From Zymobacter sp047495495 (GTDB lineage: Bacteria > Pseudomonadota > Gammaproteobacteria > Pseudomonadales > Halomonadaceae), in assembly GCF_047495495.1 (NCBI RefSeq), contig NZ_CP179930.1, forward strand, positions 682,001-746,000: DNA of 64,000 nt, in the 5' to 3' direction. Position numbers and translations under genes: made by a program. Shown here piece after piece: positions 41,715-50,777 of the stretch (the first letter of the stretch is position 1; every line of letters begins with the position of its first letter). Below the pieces are notes generated by a model. It ran no database searches and was not told the DNA's origin. It saw only the letters and a list, made by a program, of their open reading frames with translations.

Positions 41715-42503
41715 TTAATAGTGGCGTAGACGAGCGATGAATTCGTGCGCGCTGGCCACGAGGGCATTGTGGTTCAGATCAATGCTGTCTTCCTGCGCCA
41801 GTGGGAATTCAATGGAGCGCAAAGTATTGGGCTTAAAGGCGGTCCACAACGTCGACCACGCCGCCAGATGCGGTGCACGCGGCTGACAGACACGGGGTTG
41901 GTCGTGAACGATATCAATACTCTTGCAGTGGATGTACTCGACCCGAGCGCCGAGCTGACGTGCTGCGTCAATCGGGTTCTCGCCCACCCAGTACCAGTTG
42001 CCGGTATCGAAGGTCAGTCCTGCTTCTATGCCCGCTTCAGCCAACAAGGCCAGTGCCTTTTCCATGACCTCAATGTCACCGCCCTCAGGAGTCTGATCGT
42101 TTTCGATCACCAAGCGCACCGGACTCTGTTTGAGGCGAATCGCTACGGCCTCCAGCTCTTCACGCGAGAGCGACGGATCGGCTGGTAGGGTACCAATGCT
42201 GACTTTCAGTAGGCGCGCGCCCAGTTCTTCCGCGATCTCCAGTGCCTTGAGCAACCCTTCCTTGTCACAGTGCTCGTAGTTCCACACGTGTACTTTGGCA
42301 GAGAACGTGCAGCCCAGCTGCAGGTTGTCGAGCACGTTCTTGAGCGAGGAAAGCGGATAATCAGCCGGCGTCATTAGTTCCTGACGGACCTCAAGGCCAG
42401 CGGCTCCGGCGCGGGACGCCAGGTTGGCCGCCGTGGCGTGACCGTGGTGTTTGACGAACACGGGACCGAATGCGTTGGCACAGATGAAGACGGGAGCACT
42501 CAT
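41715..42503 (-). CDS. Sugar phosphate isomerase/epimerase-like TIM barrel
   Basis: A 262-residue AP-endonuclease-2/xylose-isomerase-like TIM barrel. Recognisable elements are LKVSIGTLPADPSL, VRLVIENDQTPEGGDI with the metal-ligand Glu, GLTFDTGNWYWVGENP with the Asp, EYIHCKSIDI and IEFPLAQED, the set of ligands for a divalent metal. Substrate unknown. Relatives act on sugar or inositol derivatives. I chose the ATG at 42503 with AGGA 7 bases upstream. It stands between cysB and ndh without obvious pathway partners. Confidence 0.75.
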   Translation of the reverse strand: MSAPVFICANAFGPVFVKHHGHATAANLASRAGAAGLEVRQELMTPADYPLSSLKNVLDNLQLGCTFSAKVHVWNYEHCDKEGLLKALEIAEELGARLLKVSIGTLPADPSLSREELEAVAIRLKQSPVRLVIENDQTPEGGDIEVMEKALALLAEAGIEAGLTFDTGNWYWVGENPIDAARQLGARVEYIHCKSIDIVHDQPRVCQPRAPHLAAWSTLWTAFKPNTLRSIEFPLAQEDSIDLNHNALVASAHEFIARLRHY

Positions 42504-42740
42504 GGCGAATTCCTGCAGTGAACGGTGAGAAAAAAGCACCTAGCGACAGCGAGGTAGTCGAGCGGCCCTCTATCACTAATGGAAAGCATGCTTCGAAGAT
42601 GTACCGAACTACCGCACTTATCAAGTGCCTGCGACTACAGTATGACGGCAATGGTACAGGATACCAGCCTTTTGCCGGGGGCACCTGTTCCGCGCCAATA
42701 GCGCGTCGGCCGCTATGAAAACATAGGGGCACGAATACGC

Positions 42741-42766
42741 AAAAGGCACCCCGAAGGGTGCCTTTT
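42741..42766. terminator. Bidirectional terminator before ndh end
   Basis: AAAAGGCACCC (42741-42751) and GGGTGCCTTTT (42756-42766) form an 11-bp stem with loop CGAA. It terminates leftward ndh transcription. Confidence 0.9.
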
Positions 42767-42784
42767 CAACGTCGAACCATACGA

Positions 42785-44089
42785 TCAGTGCAGCTTGAGG
42801 CGTGGACGCAGCCAGTGGTTCAGGCGGTCGACAACGATCTTCGCCAGCATGCGCGGCGTACCGTAGATCGCCTGCTGGTGCATGCGGTACAGCGACGTGT
42901 AGAAGGTACGCGCCAACCAGCCTTCGATGAACAGACCACGTGTAGATGCACCGCGCATCAGACGGCCCGCTGCGTGGAAGTGCGACAGCGATACCAGAGC
43001 GCCCAGGTCACGGTATTCGAACGGCTTCATTTCCTTGCCGTTGATCAGGGCGACCAGGTTCTTATACATGGTGCTGGCCATCTGGTGAGCAGCCTGAGCA
43101 CGCGGCGGAACGAATTTGTCATCCGCTTGCGGGCAGGCGGCGCAGTCGCCGATCGCAAAGATATGCGGATCATCGACGCTCTGCATGGTCTGGTGCACTT
43201 CAATCTGGTTGTTGCGGCGCGTGCTCAAGCCCAGCTCTGACAGGAACTTCGGTGCCATGACACCCGCTGCCCATACCAGCAAGTCCGCATCGATGCGTTC
43301 GCCCGTCGAGGTCTCGAAGCCGTGTTCATCAGCCTTGGCAACCATCGTCTGGGTGTGAATCTGAACGCCAAGGCGTGTCAGTTCCTGATGAACGTTGCTG
43401 CTGATACGTTCGGCCAGTGCCGGCAGAATGCGGTCGGCCGCTTCGATGATATGCACCTTGAGGCGCTGGCGATCGACGCCCGTCACGCGATAGCTGTGCA
43501 GCATTTCGACGGCGTTGAACAGCTCGGCGGACAGCTCCACGCCGGTTGCGCCCGCGCCTACGATGGCAATGGTCAGTTCCTTGTCACCGTCCTGGCCGTT
43601 GTCGGCCGGAGCGTTTTTCAGGAATGCGCTCAGCATTGCTTGGCGGAAGCTTTCTGCCTGCTGCGGACTGTCGAGGAAGTAGCAGTTATCGCGAACGCCC
43701 GGAGTACCGAAATCGTTCGAGATGCTGCCTACCGCCATCACCAGATAGTCATAGTTGAGCGAACGCTCGCCGATGATGACTTTGCCTTCTTCATCATTGA
43801 TCGGCGCCAGCGTCAGCGTACGAGTTTCCTTGTCCAGCCCCGTCAGGGTGCCGCGCTGGAAGTAGTAGCCGTTCTGGCGCGCATGGCTCTGATACGACAC
43901 TGCGTCGAGGTCAGTATCGAGTGCGCCGACAGCGACTTCATGCAGAAGCGGTTTCCAGATGTGCGTCGGATTACGGTCGACGAGAATGATGTCGGCACGC
44001 TTGCGTTTGCCCAGAGTGCGACCTAGGCGAGTGGCGAGTTCAAGGCCGCCAGCGCCTCCGCCAACGACAACGATTCGGGGGCTTGTCAT
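42785..44089 (-). CDS. ndh: Type II NADH:quinone oxidoreductase
   Basis: A 434-residue single-subunit, non-proton-pumping NADH dehydrogenase. The FAD-binding Rossmann motif VVVGGGAGGLELATRLG is at the N-terminus. The NADH-binding motif is IVGAGATGVELSAELF. HIFAIGDCAACPQ and the quinone-site AQAAHQMA follow, and the C-terminal helices around WLARTFYTSLYRMHQQAIYG anchor it to the membrane. I chose the ATG at 44089 with AAGGAA 7 bases upstream. Length equals Escherichia coli Ndh (434). Often FNR/oxygen controlled; a TTGAT half-site is near 44260. Confidence 0.95.
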   Translation of the reverse strand: MTSPRIVVVGGGAGGLELATRLGRTLGKRKRADIILVDRNPTHIWKPLLHEVAVGALDTDLDAVSYQSHARQNGYYFQRGTLTGLDKETRTLTLAPINDEEGKVIIGERSLNYDYLVMAVGSISNDFGTPGVRDNCYFLDSPQQAESFRQAMLSAFLKNAPADNGQDGDKELTIAIVGAGATGVELSAELFNAVEMLHSYRVTGVDRQRLKVHIIEAADRILPALAERISSNVHQELTRLGVQIHTQTMVAKADEHGFETSTGERIDADLLVWAAGVMAPKFLSELGLSTRRNNQIEVHQTMQSVDDPHIFAIGDCAACPQADDKFVPPRAQAAHQMASTMYKNLVALINGKEMKPFEYRDLGALVSLSHFHAAGRLMRGASTRGLFIEGWLARTFYTSLYRMHQQAIYGTPRMLAKIVVDRLNHWLRPRLKLH

Positions 44090-44701
44090 GGAATGTTCCT
44101 TCGAGCGCTGATGAAAATAATCGAACGGCAACCGATCCCCGCATACGGCGGCTGAAAGACCGGTGCTTGCCGTCCCACGATAGAGGTCAAGCTTCAGTGC
44201 CTAGAGTGCAGTGTAGTAGTGGGCACTGGCTTGTGCTTGAATACCCTGGCTGTAGCCAATAATTGATCATAATACTACAGCTATATGTGACATTATGCCG
44301 CGAATTGAACGAATGCGGTATGGGCAATGTCAACTTTATCGACAAGCGATAAGCCTTCTTTATCTAAAAATCGCGCAAAGGCAGTGGGTTGGCGGGATAA
44401 AAAAAGTGAATGCTGTCGCTTAGCCGATACCGACTCCACGCAGCGCCAGCAACGGGTTATCGGCCTATCTCAATAAGTCTTCATGACGTCGCGGCTAATG
44501 CCAGAAGCCTTCCTCAGTTGAATCACCCCATCGACTCGTTTAGTGTCACTGGGATGCCCACGGCTGCGCGGCAGGCGGCCAATACGCCTTGCAGCGGCTC
44601 TCCTGCGCTCTTCCCACAGGATGTGCGCTACGATTCCGTATGGGCATTCTGTATTTGGTGCCGTGTATATCTTTCTCTTCGAATAATGAGAGCGCTGTCA
44701 C
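44090..44701. other. Intergenic region between ndh and trpE
   Basis: About 610 bp carrying the divergent promoters of ndh and trpE. It is AT-rich at 44250-44410, with TTGATCATAATAC near 44262. I looked for a Trp-rich leader peptide before trpE and found none. No gene supported. Confidence 0.45.
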
Positions 44702-46189
44702 ATGATGACCCCAGAGCGTTTTGCTTCTCTTGCAGAAGCAGGCTACAACCGGATTCCAGTGACTCGAGAGTTGCTGGCTGATCTGGACACACCGCTTTCC
44801 ACCTATATGAAACTGGCAGATGCGCCTTGGAGCTTTCTGTTGGAATCCGTTCAGGGGGATGAAAAGTGGGGGCGCTACTCTTGGATAGGCTTGCCGTGTC
44901 GTGAGCGTATTGAAGTGCGTGGGCACGTAGTACGCCGCTTCAAGGATGGGTATCAGGCGGGTGCCACTGAAGTGGCCGATCCTCTGGAATGGATTGAGCA
45001 GTTCCGTTTGCGTTTCAAGGTGCCCGAAGAGCCGGATAGCCGACTCAACGGGGGGCTAGTGGGTTATTTCGGCTACGATACCGTGCGCTATATCGAGCCT
45101 CGCTTGGCGGGTGTCGAAAAGCCCGATCCGCTCGAAATCCCCGATATTTTGCTGCTGGTTGCTAACGATTTCGTGGTCTTCGATAGCTTCAGCAATAGCC
45201 TGAAGTTGATGACCTATGTTGACCCGAGCGAAGACAATGCGTACGGCCGCGCGCAGGAGTATCTGTCCACGCTAGAGCACCAGCTGCGCGACAATGTGCT
45301 GACGCCCGAGCAGACAAAGGCTGACGTGGTCAGTGACCCCACGACCGAAGATGACTTCTTCTCCAGTTTTTCACAGCAGGATTACGAAGCGGCAGTCGAG
45401 CGCATCAAGGAATATATCCGCGCCGGGGACCTGATGCAGTGCGTGCCTTCGCAGCGCATGTCGACCCGCTGCAAGGTGTCGCCGCTGGTACTGTATCGCG
45501 CCCTGCGCAACATCAGCCCGTCGCCGTACATGTTCTACTTTAACTTCGAAGATCATCACGTGGTCGGGGCGTCACCCGAGATACTGGCGCGTGTCGAGAA
45601 CGGCCAAGTGACGGTGCGACCGATTGCGGGCACTATCAAGCGTGGCTGCAATGCGGAAGAGGACAGTGCGCAAGCTGAGGCGCTGATCAACGATCCCAAA
45701 GAACGTGCCGAGCACGTCATGCTGATCGACCTCGGGCGCAACGACGTCGGGCGCATCAGCGAAGACGGTTCAGTATCGGTCACCGACACGATGGTGATCG
45801 AACGTTATTCTCATGTCATGCACATCACCTCGAACGTGGTGGGAACGCTGCGTAAAAACCTTGGTCCGATGGACGTATTGCGAGCCACGTTCCCGGCGGG
45901 CACGCTCAGCGGCGCACCGAAGATCCGTGCGCTAGAAATCATTGATGAGCTGGAACCCGTCAAGCGTGGCATCTACTCCGGTGCCATCGGGTATCTGGCA
46001 TGGCAGGGCAACATGGACATGGCCATCGGCATCCGTACGGCCGTCATCAAGGATGGCAACCTGCATTTGCAGGCGGGTGCAGGCATCGTGGCCGATTCTG
46101 TTCCTGAAAAGGAATGGGAAGAAACACTCAACAAGCGGGCCGCGATGTTCAAAGCGATCGAACTGGCTGAGCGCGGTCTGAATCTCTGA
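44702..46189 (+). CDS. trpE: Anthranilate synthase component I
   Basis: A 495-residue enzyme making anthranilate from chorismate with TrpG, the first step of tryptophan synthesis. The N-terminal domain has RYSWIGL; the Trp-binding feedback element LLES is in its SFLLESVQGDEKWGRYS stretch. The chorismate-binding C-terminal half has VSPLVLYRALRNISPSPYMFYF, RPIAGTIKRG, DLGRNDVGR and FPAGTLSGAPKIRA. Full length. It is separated from trpGDC by two small secreted-protein genes, the split seen in pseudomonads and relatives. A hairpin terminator lies 20 bp downstream. Confidence 0.96.
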   Translation: MMTPERFASLAEAGYNRIPVTRELLADLDTPLSTYMKLADAPWSFLLESVQGDEKWGRYSWIGLPCRERIEVRGHVVRRFKDGYQAGATEVADPLEWIEQFRLRFKVPEEPDSRLNGGLVGYFGYDTVRYIEPRLAGVEKPDPLEIPDILLLVANDFVVFDSFSNSLKLMTYVDPSEDNAYGRAQEYLSTLEHQLRDNVLTPEQTKADVVSDPTTEDDFFSSFSQQDYEAAVERIKEYIRAGDLMQCVPSQRMSTRCKVSPLVLYRALRNISPSPYMFYFNFEDHHVVGASPEILARVENGQVTVRPIAGTIKRGCNAEEDSAQAEALINDPKERAEHVMLIDLGRNDVGRISEDGSVSVTDTMVIERYSHVMHITSNVVGTLRKNLGPMDVLRATFPAGTLSGAPKIRALEIIDELEPVKRGIYSGAIGYLAWQGNMDMAIGIRTAVIKDGNLHLQAGAGIVADSVPEKEWEETLNKRAAMFKAIELAERGLNL

Positions 46190-46207
46190 TGGTTCACGCC
46201 ATATGAC

Positions 46208-46246
46208 GAAAAGGCGGGGTCTGTGTTCTTCAGGCTCCGCCTTTTC
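46208..46246 (+). terminator. Intrinsic terminator after trpE
   Basis: GAAAAGGCGGGG (46208-46219) pairs with CTCCGCCTTTTC (46235-46246) except for one mismatch. The T-run is within the stem's 3' arm. Confidence 0.8.
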
Positions 46247-46417
46247 ATCACCGTGTGTCGGTGAATACGAAAGAACGTGAAAGCATATTGTAGAACAGCA
46301 GGTTAGGGGTGAGATGCCCCGTGCTATCCCGTATGATCGAAGACACGCACAAGATTGATTTTGTACTGAACGGCAGCCCTGCGGGCGCTGCCGAGCTGAT
46401 TAAGACGAGGGGTTTCA

Positions 46418-46828
46418 ATGAAAATCAAAATGATGCTGGGTTCTATCGTGCTGGCGACCACCAGCCTGATGGCCATCAGTGCACAGGCCGCGGTTGCAAC
46501 GACACCGGAACAGGCCGTCCAGGGCTATTTCAGCACGCTGGAGAGCGGTGATGAAAATGGCTTCTTTGAGCTGATGAATATGCCGGAAGCCATGAACAAG
46601 CTGCCAGCACAACAGCAGACCGAAGCCAAGCACCAGGTCTTCGCGGGTATGCAGGGAGCGGTCAAGCAGGAAGGCGGTCTCAAGTCGCTGGACGTATCTA
46701 AAGCACAGGCCGGTCAGGACGGTGCGCATATGATCGTGCACTACAAGGCCGTTACGAACAGCGGGCAGACGCACGAAGAAGACGTTCCGGTCGTCAAGGT
46801 GGGTACACACTGGAAGGTTGGCCAATAA
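46418..46828 (+). CDS. Small secreted protein, tandem paralogue 1
   Basis: A 136-residue periplasmic protein with a signal peptide ending ISAQA-A near residue 24. The mature part has TPEQAVQGYFSTLESGDENGFFELM and KQEGGLKSLDVSKAQ, and ends VPVVKVGTHWKVGQ, a pattern seen in DUF4878/NTF2-like lumazine-binding folds. It is paralogous, with identical length, to the next gene. Function unknown. Inserted between trpE and trpGDC but separated from both by terminators. Confidence 0.8.
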   Translation: MKIKMMLGSIVLATTSLMAISAQAAVATTPEQAVQGYFSTLESGDENGFFELMNMPEAMNKLPAQQQTEAKHQVFAGMQGAVKQEGGLKSLDVSKAQAGQDGAHMIVHYKAVTNSGQTHEEDVPVVKVGTHWKVGQ

Positions 46829-46958
46829 GCCCGACGTCGGGCGCGTCCGCGCACCTTGCCTTGCATGATGTCGTGTAGTGGCATGCCCGACCGTTGAAAG
46901 CGGACCGCTTCATGGCTGTTCGCCTACATTAGCAATGCACTATAGGGATGATAATTTC

Positions 46959-47369
46959 ATGAAGATCAAAACACTGTTGGGTGCCATCGTTCTGACGGGT
47001 AGCAGCCTGCTGGCCGTTACCGCTCAGGCTGCTGTTGTTGCAACGCCCGAACAGGCAGTAAAAAGCTACTTCAACGCCGTGGATAAAGGCGACGAAGCGG
47101 GCTTCAATGATCTGATGCAGTTCCCTGATGTTCTGGCACAGCTGCCGGCAGAACAGTCTCAGAAGATCCGTCACGACATGTTCCAGCAGATGCAAGCCAG
47201 CTTGAAGAGCGAAGGCGGTCTGAAAGCGCTGGAGGTTTCCAATGCCCAGAAAGGCGCTGATGCTAGCCATATGACGGTGCATATCAAGGGGTCTACCCGC
47301 AACGGTGAAACGCACGAAGCGGATGTACCGGTCGTGAAAGTCGGCAAAGGCTGGAAGGTCGGTCAGTAA
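46959..47369 (+). CDS. Small secreted protein, tandem paralogue 2
   Basis: A 136-residue signal-peptide protein (cleavage after VTAQA) aligning end to end with the previous gene without gaps: TPEQAVKSYFNAVDKGDEAGF, SLKSEGGLKALEVSNAQK and VPVVKVGKGWKVGQ. The ATG at 46959 is chosen because the signal peptide then starts MKIKTLLGAIVL, like its paralogue. The in-frame ORF from 46878 is unlikely. NTF2-like (DUF4878 type) fold probable; role unknown. Confidence 0.8.
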   Translation: MKIKTLLGAIVLTGSSLLAVTAQAAVVATPEQAVKSYFNAVDKGDEAGFNDLMQFPDVLAQLPAEQSQKIRHDMFQQMQASLKSEGGLKALEVSNAQKGADASHMTVHIKGSTRNGETHEADVPVVKVGKGWKVGQ

Positions 47370-47784
47370 GTCCGCCGAGCGGCATACCGTACACAGGATG
47401 GGCCGCCCAGTATGATCTTGATCCTCTGCGGGTAGCACGGATGGCCTTCTTTGTGATGGGGCGCTTGATGAGCGATGGGCGTGATATATCACGGTCATCG
47501 CTTTTTTATGTACGGTGGGTATTGATACCCCCTCACAGGCCTAGCAATGAACGCCCCATGAGTGCCGATGGGAGGTGCTGCGGTGGTCTGACATCGCACC
47601 GCTGGCGAATATTTGTGGCATCGTGACAGGGCACGGCAAAGTGCTTGGCAGGCTGGTCAAGCCGGGAATCGACAGGGTGTTTTTAAAGAAATCGGTGTTC
47701 GGAGTGTTCAATCGTCATGTCGCTGCGCTTGCGACAGTCTTCGGGCGCTTGACAGGTCTGGCAGGATGTAGCATTTTTGAGCAC
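47370..47784. other. Region upstream of the trp leader
   Basis: About 415 bp. It holds a terminator for the secreted-protein genes (47470-47508) and the promoter of the trpL-trpGDC unit, with TTGACA at 47749-47754 and a weak -10. An in-frame ORF from 47575 runs into trpL but looks like chance. Confidence 0.45.
47470..47508 (+). terminator. Intrinsic terminator
   Basis: AGCGATG (47471-47477), GTGATATATCAC and CATCGCT (47496-47502) form a long symmetrical hairpin with one internal mismatch region, followed by TTTTTT. About 100 bp after the second secreted-protein gene. Confidence 0.8.
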
Positions 47785-47841
47785 ATGAACAATTTTATAC
47801 GTAACACTCTGACTAACGGCAATTGGTGGCGCTCCTCTTAA
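47785..47841 (+). CDS. trpL: trp operon leader peptide
   Basis: An 18-codon ORF ending ...NWWRSS and a stop, with two adjacent Trp codons (TGG TGG) five codons before the end. It lies about 40 bp before a perfect intrinsic terminator and 175 bp upstream of trpG. This is the architecture of a trp attenuator: ribosome stalling at the Trp codons would favour the antiterminator. The reading frame is part of a longer, improbable ORF. Ribosome site is weak (GAGC). Confidence 0.7.
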   Translation: MNNFIRNTLTNGNWWRSS

Positions 47842-47907
47842 CTGGTGCGGCGCTAACGTATGTCAGAATGAAACGTTCGAATGCCGCCCCTTTGAGGCGG
47901 CATTTTT
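47842..47907 (+). promoter_or_regulatory. trp attenuator (antiterminator/terminator)
   Basis: Terminator: ATGCCGCC (47881-47888) pairs with GGCGGCAT (47896-47903), then TTTT. Competing antiterminator: GGTGCGGC (47845-47852) can pair with GCCGCCCC (47883-47890) at seven of eight positions. Together with trpL this fits classical transcription attenuation. Confidence 0.65.
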
Positions 47908-48015
47908 GCGTTTATGGCTTCAAAGGGAACGGCTCGTAATGCGGGCAATATCTGCATCCAACGCATTTAGCGACTATCAATAAAAAGGGTGCAGGGTTCA
48001 CTGAGGATAACCGCC

Positions 48016-48621
48016 ATGAATGTACTGATGATCGACAACTACGACAGTTTTACCTTCAACATCGTCCAGTACTTGGGCGAGCTGGGCGCGAAGGTAGAGG
48101 TTATTCGCAACGACGCTGAAACGATCGAACAGCTTGCCCAGCGTGATTTTTCCCACCTCGTTATTTCTCCTGGCCCGTGCTCTCCCAATGAAGCGGGCGT
48201 TTCCATGGCGGCCATCGAACATTTTGCCGGACAGGTGCCGATTCTTGGTGTGTGCCTTGGCCATCAGGCAATCGGTCAGGTCTTCGGCGGCCGTGTTGTA
48301 CGCGCTCCGCGTGTCATGCACGGCAAAACGTCGCTTGTCGATCACACCGATAGCGGTGTCTTCGAAGGGCTCGATAACCCGCTCGAAGTGACGCGCTATC
48401 ACTCACTGATCGTCGATCGTGACACGCTGCCAGAATGTCTGGAAATCACGGCCGTTACCACGGCCGACGACATTACTCCCGGACTGATCATGGGGCTGCG
48501 CCACCGTACGCTGGATATCGAAGGCGTTCAGTTCCACCCCGAGTCAATTCTGTCGCGCCAGGGCCATGAGCTGCTGAGCAATTTCCTCAAGCGACGCCCT
48601 GTCGGTAACGCTGCCGCCTAA
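48016..48621 (+). CDS. trpG: Anthranilate synthase component II (glutamine amidotransferase)
   Basis: A 201-residue class I amidotransferase supplying ammonia to TrpE. Motifs: MLIDNYDSFTFNIVQYLGELG-type start, the oxyanion site ISPGPCSPNEAGVS, the nucleophile in GVCLGHQAIGQ, and the catalytic His/Glu in VQFHPESILS. The ATG at 48016 follows GAGG about 9 bases upstream. First gene of trpGDC. In relatives the protein may also serve folate synthesis. Preceded by the trpL attenuator. Confidence 0.96.
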   Translation: MNVLMIDNYDSFTFNIVQYLGELGAKVEVIRNDAETIEQLAQRDFSHLVISPGPCSPNEAGVSMAAIEHFAGQVPILGVCLGHQAIGQVFGGRVVRAPRVMHGKTSLVDHTDSGVFEGLDNPLEVTRYHSLIVDRDTLPECLEITAVTTADDITPGLIMGLRHRTLDIEGVQFHPESILSRQGHELLSNFLKRRPVGNAAA

Positions 48622-48780
48622 CGGGCTGTGCACCGTTGATGTGCGGTGAGCGCCAAAGGTCAACGCGGTAGCGACGCCAAGCGGTACCGCCGACGCAGGC
48701 ACCGTCAGTATGGTTTGCCGATGCGATTCACTTCGGCCGGCTTTATGAGAATGACAGGATCAATAACAAGAGAGAGTGAA

Positions 48781-49797
48781 ATGAAGGAAATACTGGCGTC
48801 TTTGATTGAGGGGACAACGCTGTCGCGAGATCAGATGCATAAGGTGATGCAGACCATCATGTCCGGCAGCGCACAGCCCGAGCAGATCGCGGGTGTGCTG
48901 GTTGCGCTGGCAGCCAAGGGGGAAACCAGTCTTGAGATATCGGCGGCGGCGGAAGTGCTGCGTGAGCTGATGGTTCCCGTGGAACTGCAGGCCTCCGCGC
49001 CAGCGATTGATATCGTCGGAACGGGCGGCGATGGTGCCAACCTGTTTAATGTGTCAACGGCGGCCTGTTTCGTGGTGGCCGCAGCGGGTGTGCCGGTGGC
49101 CAAGCACGGCAATGTCGCGGTGTCATCGTCTTCTGGCAGCGCCAATCTGTTTCGTGCGCTAGGGTTGGATCTATCGCTGTCACCCGAGCAGATCGGGCGT
49201 TGCATCAATGATGTCGGTATCGGCTTCATGTTTGCGCCTCAGCACCACCCGGCCATGAAGCATGTCGCGCCGGTGCGCAAAGCGCTGGGTGTCAGAACGC
49301 TGTTCAATGTGCTGGGGCCGCTGATCAACCCTGCTCGCGTCAGGCATCATGTGATCGGGGTCTATGCGCCAGAATTGCTGACGGTCATGGCCGAAGCCCT
49401 GCGTGATCTGGGCAGCGAGCGGGCGCTCATCGTTCATTCCGAAGACGGTTTGGATGAGCTGTCGATTGCGGCACCGTCCCAGATGGTGATGCTCGATCAC
49501 GGTGAAATCACGCTGTGCGATTTCGATCCCGCATCGGTAGGCATTTCAGGGTCGCTGGAGCCGCTGGTCGTCGATTCAGCGGAACAGAGTCTAGCGCTGA
49601 TTCAGGCCGCCTTCGCAGGGGAACCGGGACCCGCTGCTGATATCATTGCCTTGAATGCAGGGGCGGCATTGTGTGTTGCACAGCGAGCAGGCACTATTGC
49701 TGAGGGGGTTGCCATGGCACGTTCTCTGATGATGAACGGAGCCGCCGCCGAACGCGTTCGACAGCTACGAGCTTTTGCGCCGGCCGCGTCGGCCTGA
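48781..49797 (+). CDS. trpD: Anthranilate phosphoribosyltransferase
   Basis: A 338-residue enzyme transferring phosphoribose from PRPP to anthranilate. The PRPP site shows IVGTGGDGANLFNVST, and KHGNVAVSSSSGSANLFRALG and LFNVLGPLINPARV follow, typical of TrpD. AGAGAG lies 4-10 bases before the ATG at 48781. The longer frame back to 48646 has no such site. Its TGA overlaps an ATG at 49797, but the real trpC start is probably at 49854. Confidence 0.95.
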   Translation: MKEILASLIEGTTLSRDQMHKVMQTIMSGSAQPEQIAGVLVALAAKGETSLEISAAAEVLRELMVPVELQASAPAIDIVGTGGDGANLFNVSTAACFVVAAAGVPVAKHGNVAVSSSSGSANLFRALGLDLSLSPEQIGRCINDVGIGFMFAPQHHPAMKHVAPVRKALGVRTLFNVLGPLINPARVRHHVIGVYAPELLTVMAEALRDLGSERALIVHSEDGLDELSIAAPSQMVMLDHGEITLCDFDPASVGISGSLEPLVVDSAEQSLALIQAAFAGEPGPAADIIALNAGAALCVAQRAGTIAEGVAMARSLMMNGAAAERVRQLRAFAPAASA

Positions 49798-49853
49798 TGG
49801 CAGAAGACTATTCAGAGGGGCCGTTTGCCCGCTCGACCGAGGAACCAGGTACC

Positions 49854-50684
49854 ATGACACAACAACCTACCGTACTGACGCGCATCATCGCGGCCACACG
49901 CAAGCTGATCGACGCGCGCCAGCAGCAGGTCTCGTTGGCCGAGCTGAAGCATGCCAGCGAACAGGCAGCACCGCGCCGCGGTTTTGCGCAAGCACTGAAC
50001 GTACGCATCGCTCGCGGGGAACCGGCCGTTATTGCCGAAATCAAGCGCAGCTCGCCTTCCAAGGGGCGTATTCGTGAGCATTTCGAGCCTGCGGATATCG
50101 CGCAGAGCTATGAACAAGGGGGCGCTGCCTGCCTGTCCGTACTGACCGAGCCTCATTTTTTCGAAGGCAGCCCTGAATATCTGCAAGATGCGCGCGCGGC
50201 GTGTGCGTTGCCCGTGCTGCGCAAGGATTTTATCGTCAGTGCTTATCAGGTGCATGAAGCCTGCGTGATGGGCGCTGATGCGATCCTGCTAATCGTAGCT
50301 GCGCTGGATGACAAGACGCTGCACTCGCTGCATGCACTGGCACTGTCGCTGGGCATGGATGTGCTGGTCGAAGTGCATAATGATGAAGAGCTGACCCGAG
50401 CACTGACGATTCCGTCACTGGCTCTGCTGGGTATCAACAACCGCAACCTGCATACCTTCGACGTCAGCCTCGAGACGACACTGACGTTGCGTGACCGCGT
50501 GCCTGAAGGTGTGACGCTGATTACCGAGTCCGGCATTCTGGATCGCGCCGATGTCGAGCAGATGCTGGCCGCCGACGTTTACGGTTTTCTGGTCGGTGAG
50601 GCCTTCATGCGTGCCGATGTACCGGGCGATGCGCTGCAGGCGTTGTTTTTCCCGCAACAGTTGTTTTTCCCACAACAGTCGTAA
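49854..50684 (+). CDS. trpC: Indole-3-glycerol-phosphate synthase
   Basis: A 276-residue TIM-barrel enzyme, not fused to TrpF. Recognisable blocks are VIAEIKRSSPSKGRI with the catalytic Lys, CLSVLTEPHFFEGSPEYL, VLRKDFIVSAYQVHEA, GINNRNLHTFDV and ITESGI. I chose the ATG at 49854 (GAGGA 10 bases upstream) rather than the one overlapping trpD. The C-terminus carries a duplicated hexapeptide LFFPQQLFFPQQS, not a family feature. Terminator follows. Confidence 0.95.
   Translation: MTQQPTVLTRIIAATRKLIDARQQQVSLAELKHASEQAAPRRGFAQALNVRIARGEPAVIAEIKRSSPSKGRIREHFEPADIAQSYEQGGAACLSVLTEPHFFEGSPEYLQDARAACALPVLRKDFIVSAYQVHEACVMGADAILLIVAALDDKTLHSLHALALSLGMDVLVEVHNDEELTRALTIPSLALLGINNRNLHTFDVSLETTLTLRDRVPEGVTLITESGILDRADVEQMLAADVYGFLVGEAFMRADVPGDALQALFFPQQLFFPQQS
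50643..50678 (+). repeat. 18-bp tandem duplication at the trpC 3' end
   Basis: TTGTTTTTCCCGCAACAG (50643-50660) is repeated immediately (50661-50678) with one base change. It encodes Leu-Phe-Phe-Pro-Gln-Gln twice. Confidence 0.85.
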
Positions 50685-50689
50685 TACAC

Positions 50690-50731
50690 AAAGACGCCGC
50701 TGGAGTGAAAACTCAGCGGCGTCTTTGTTTT
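50690..50731. terminator. Terminator after trpC, probably bidirectional
   Basis: AAAGACGCCGCTG (50690-50702) pairs with CAGCGGCGTCTTT (50714-50726), followed by GTTTT. It lies between convergent trpC and the phosphodiesterase gene. Confidence 0.92.
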
Positions 50732-50777
50732 ATGTGAGCTATTCGTCCAAAGAGCATGTATCTCTGGGGGGATAGGG

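Noticed and set aside
44090..44701. trp leader peptide before trpE
   Set aside because: No short ORF with adjacent Trp codons and no attenuator-like terminator found here, in contrast to trpG.
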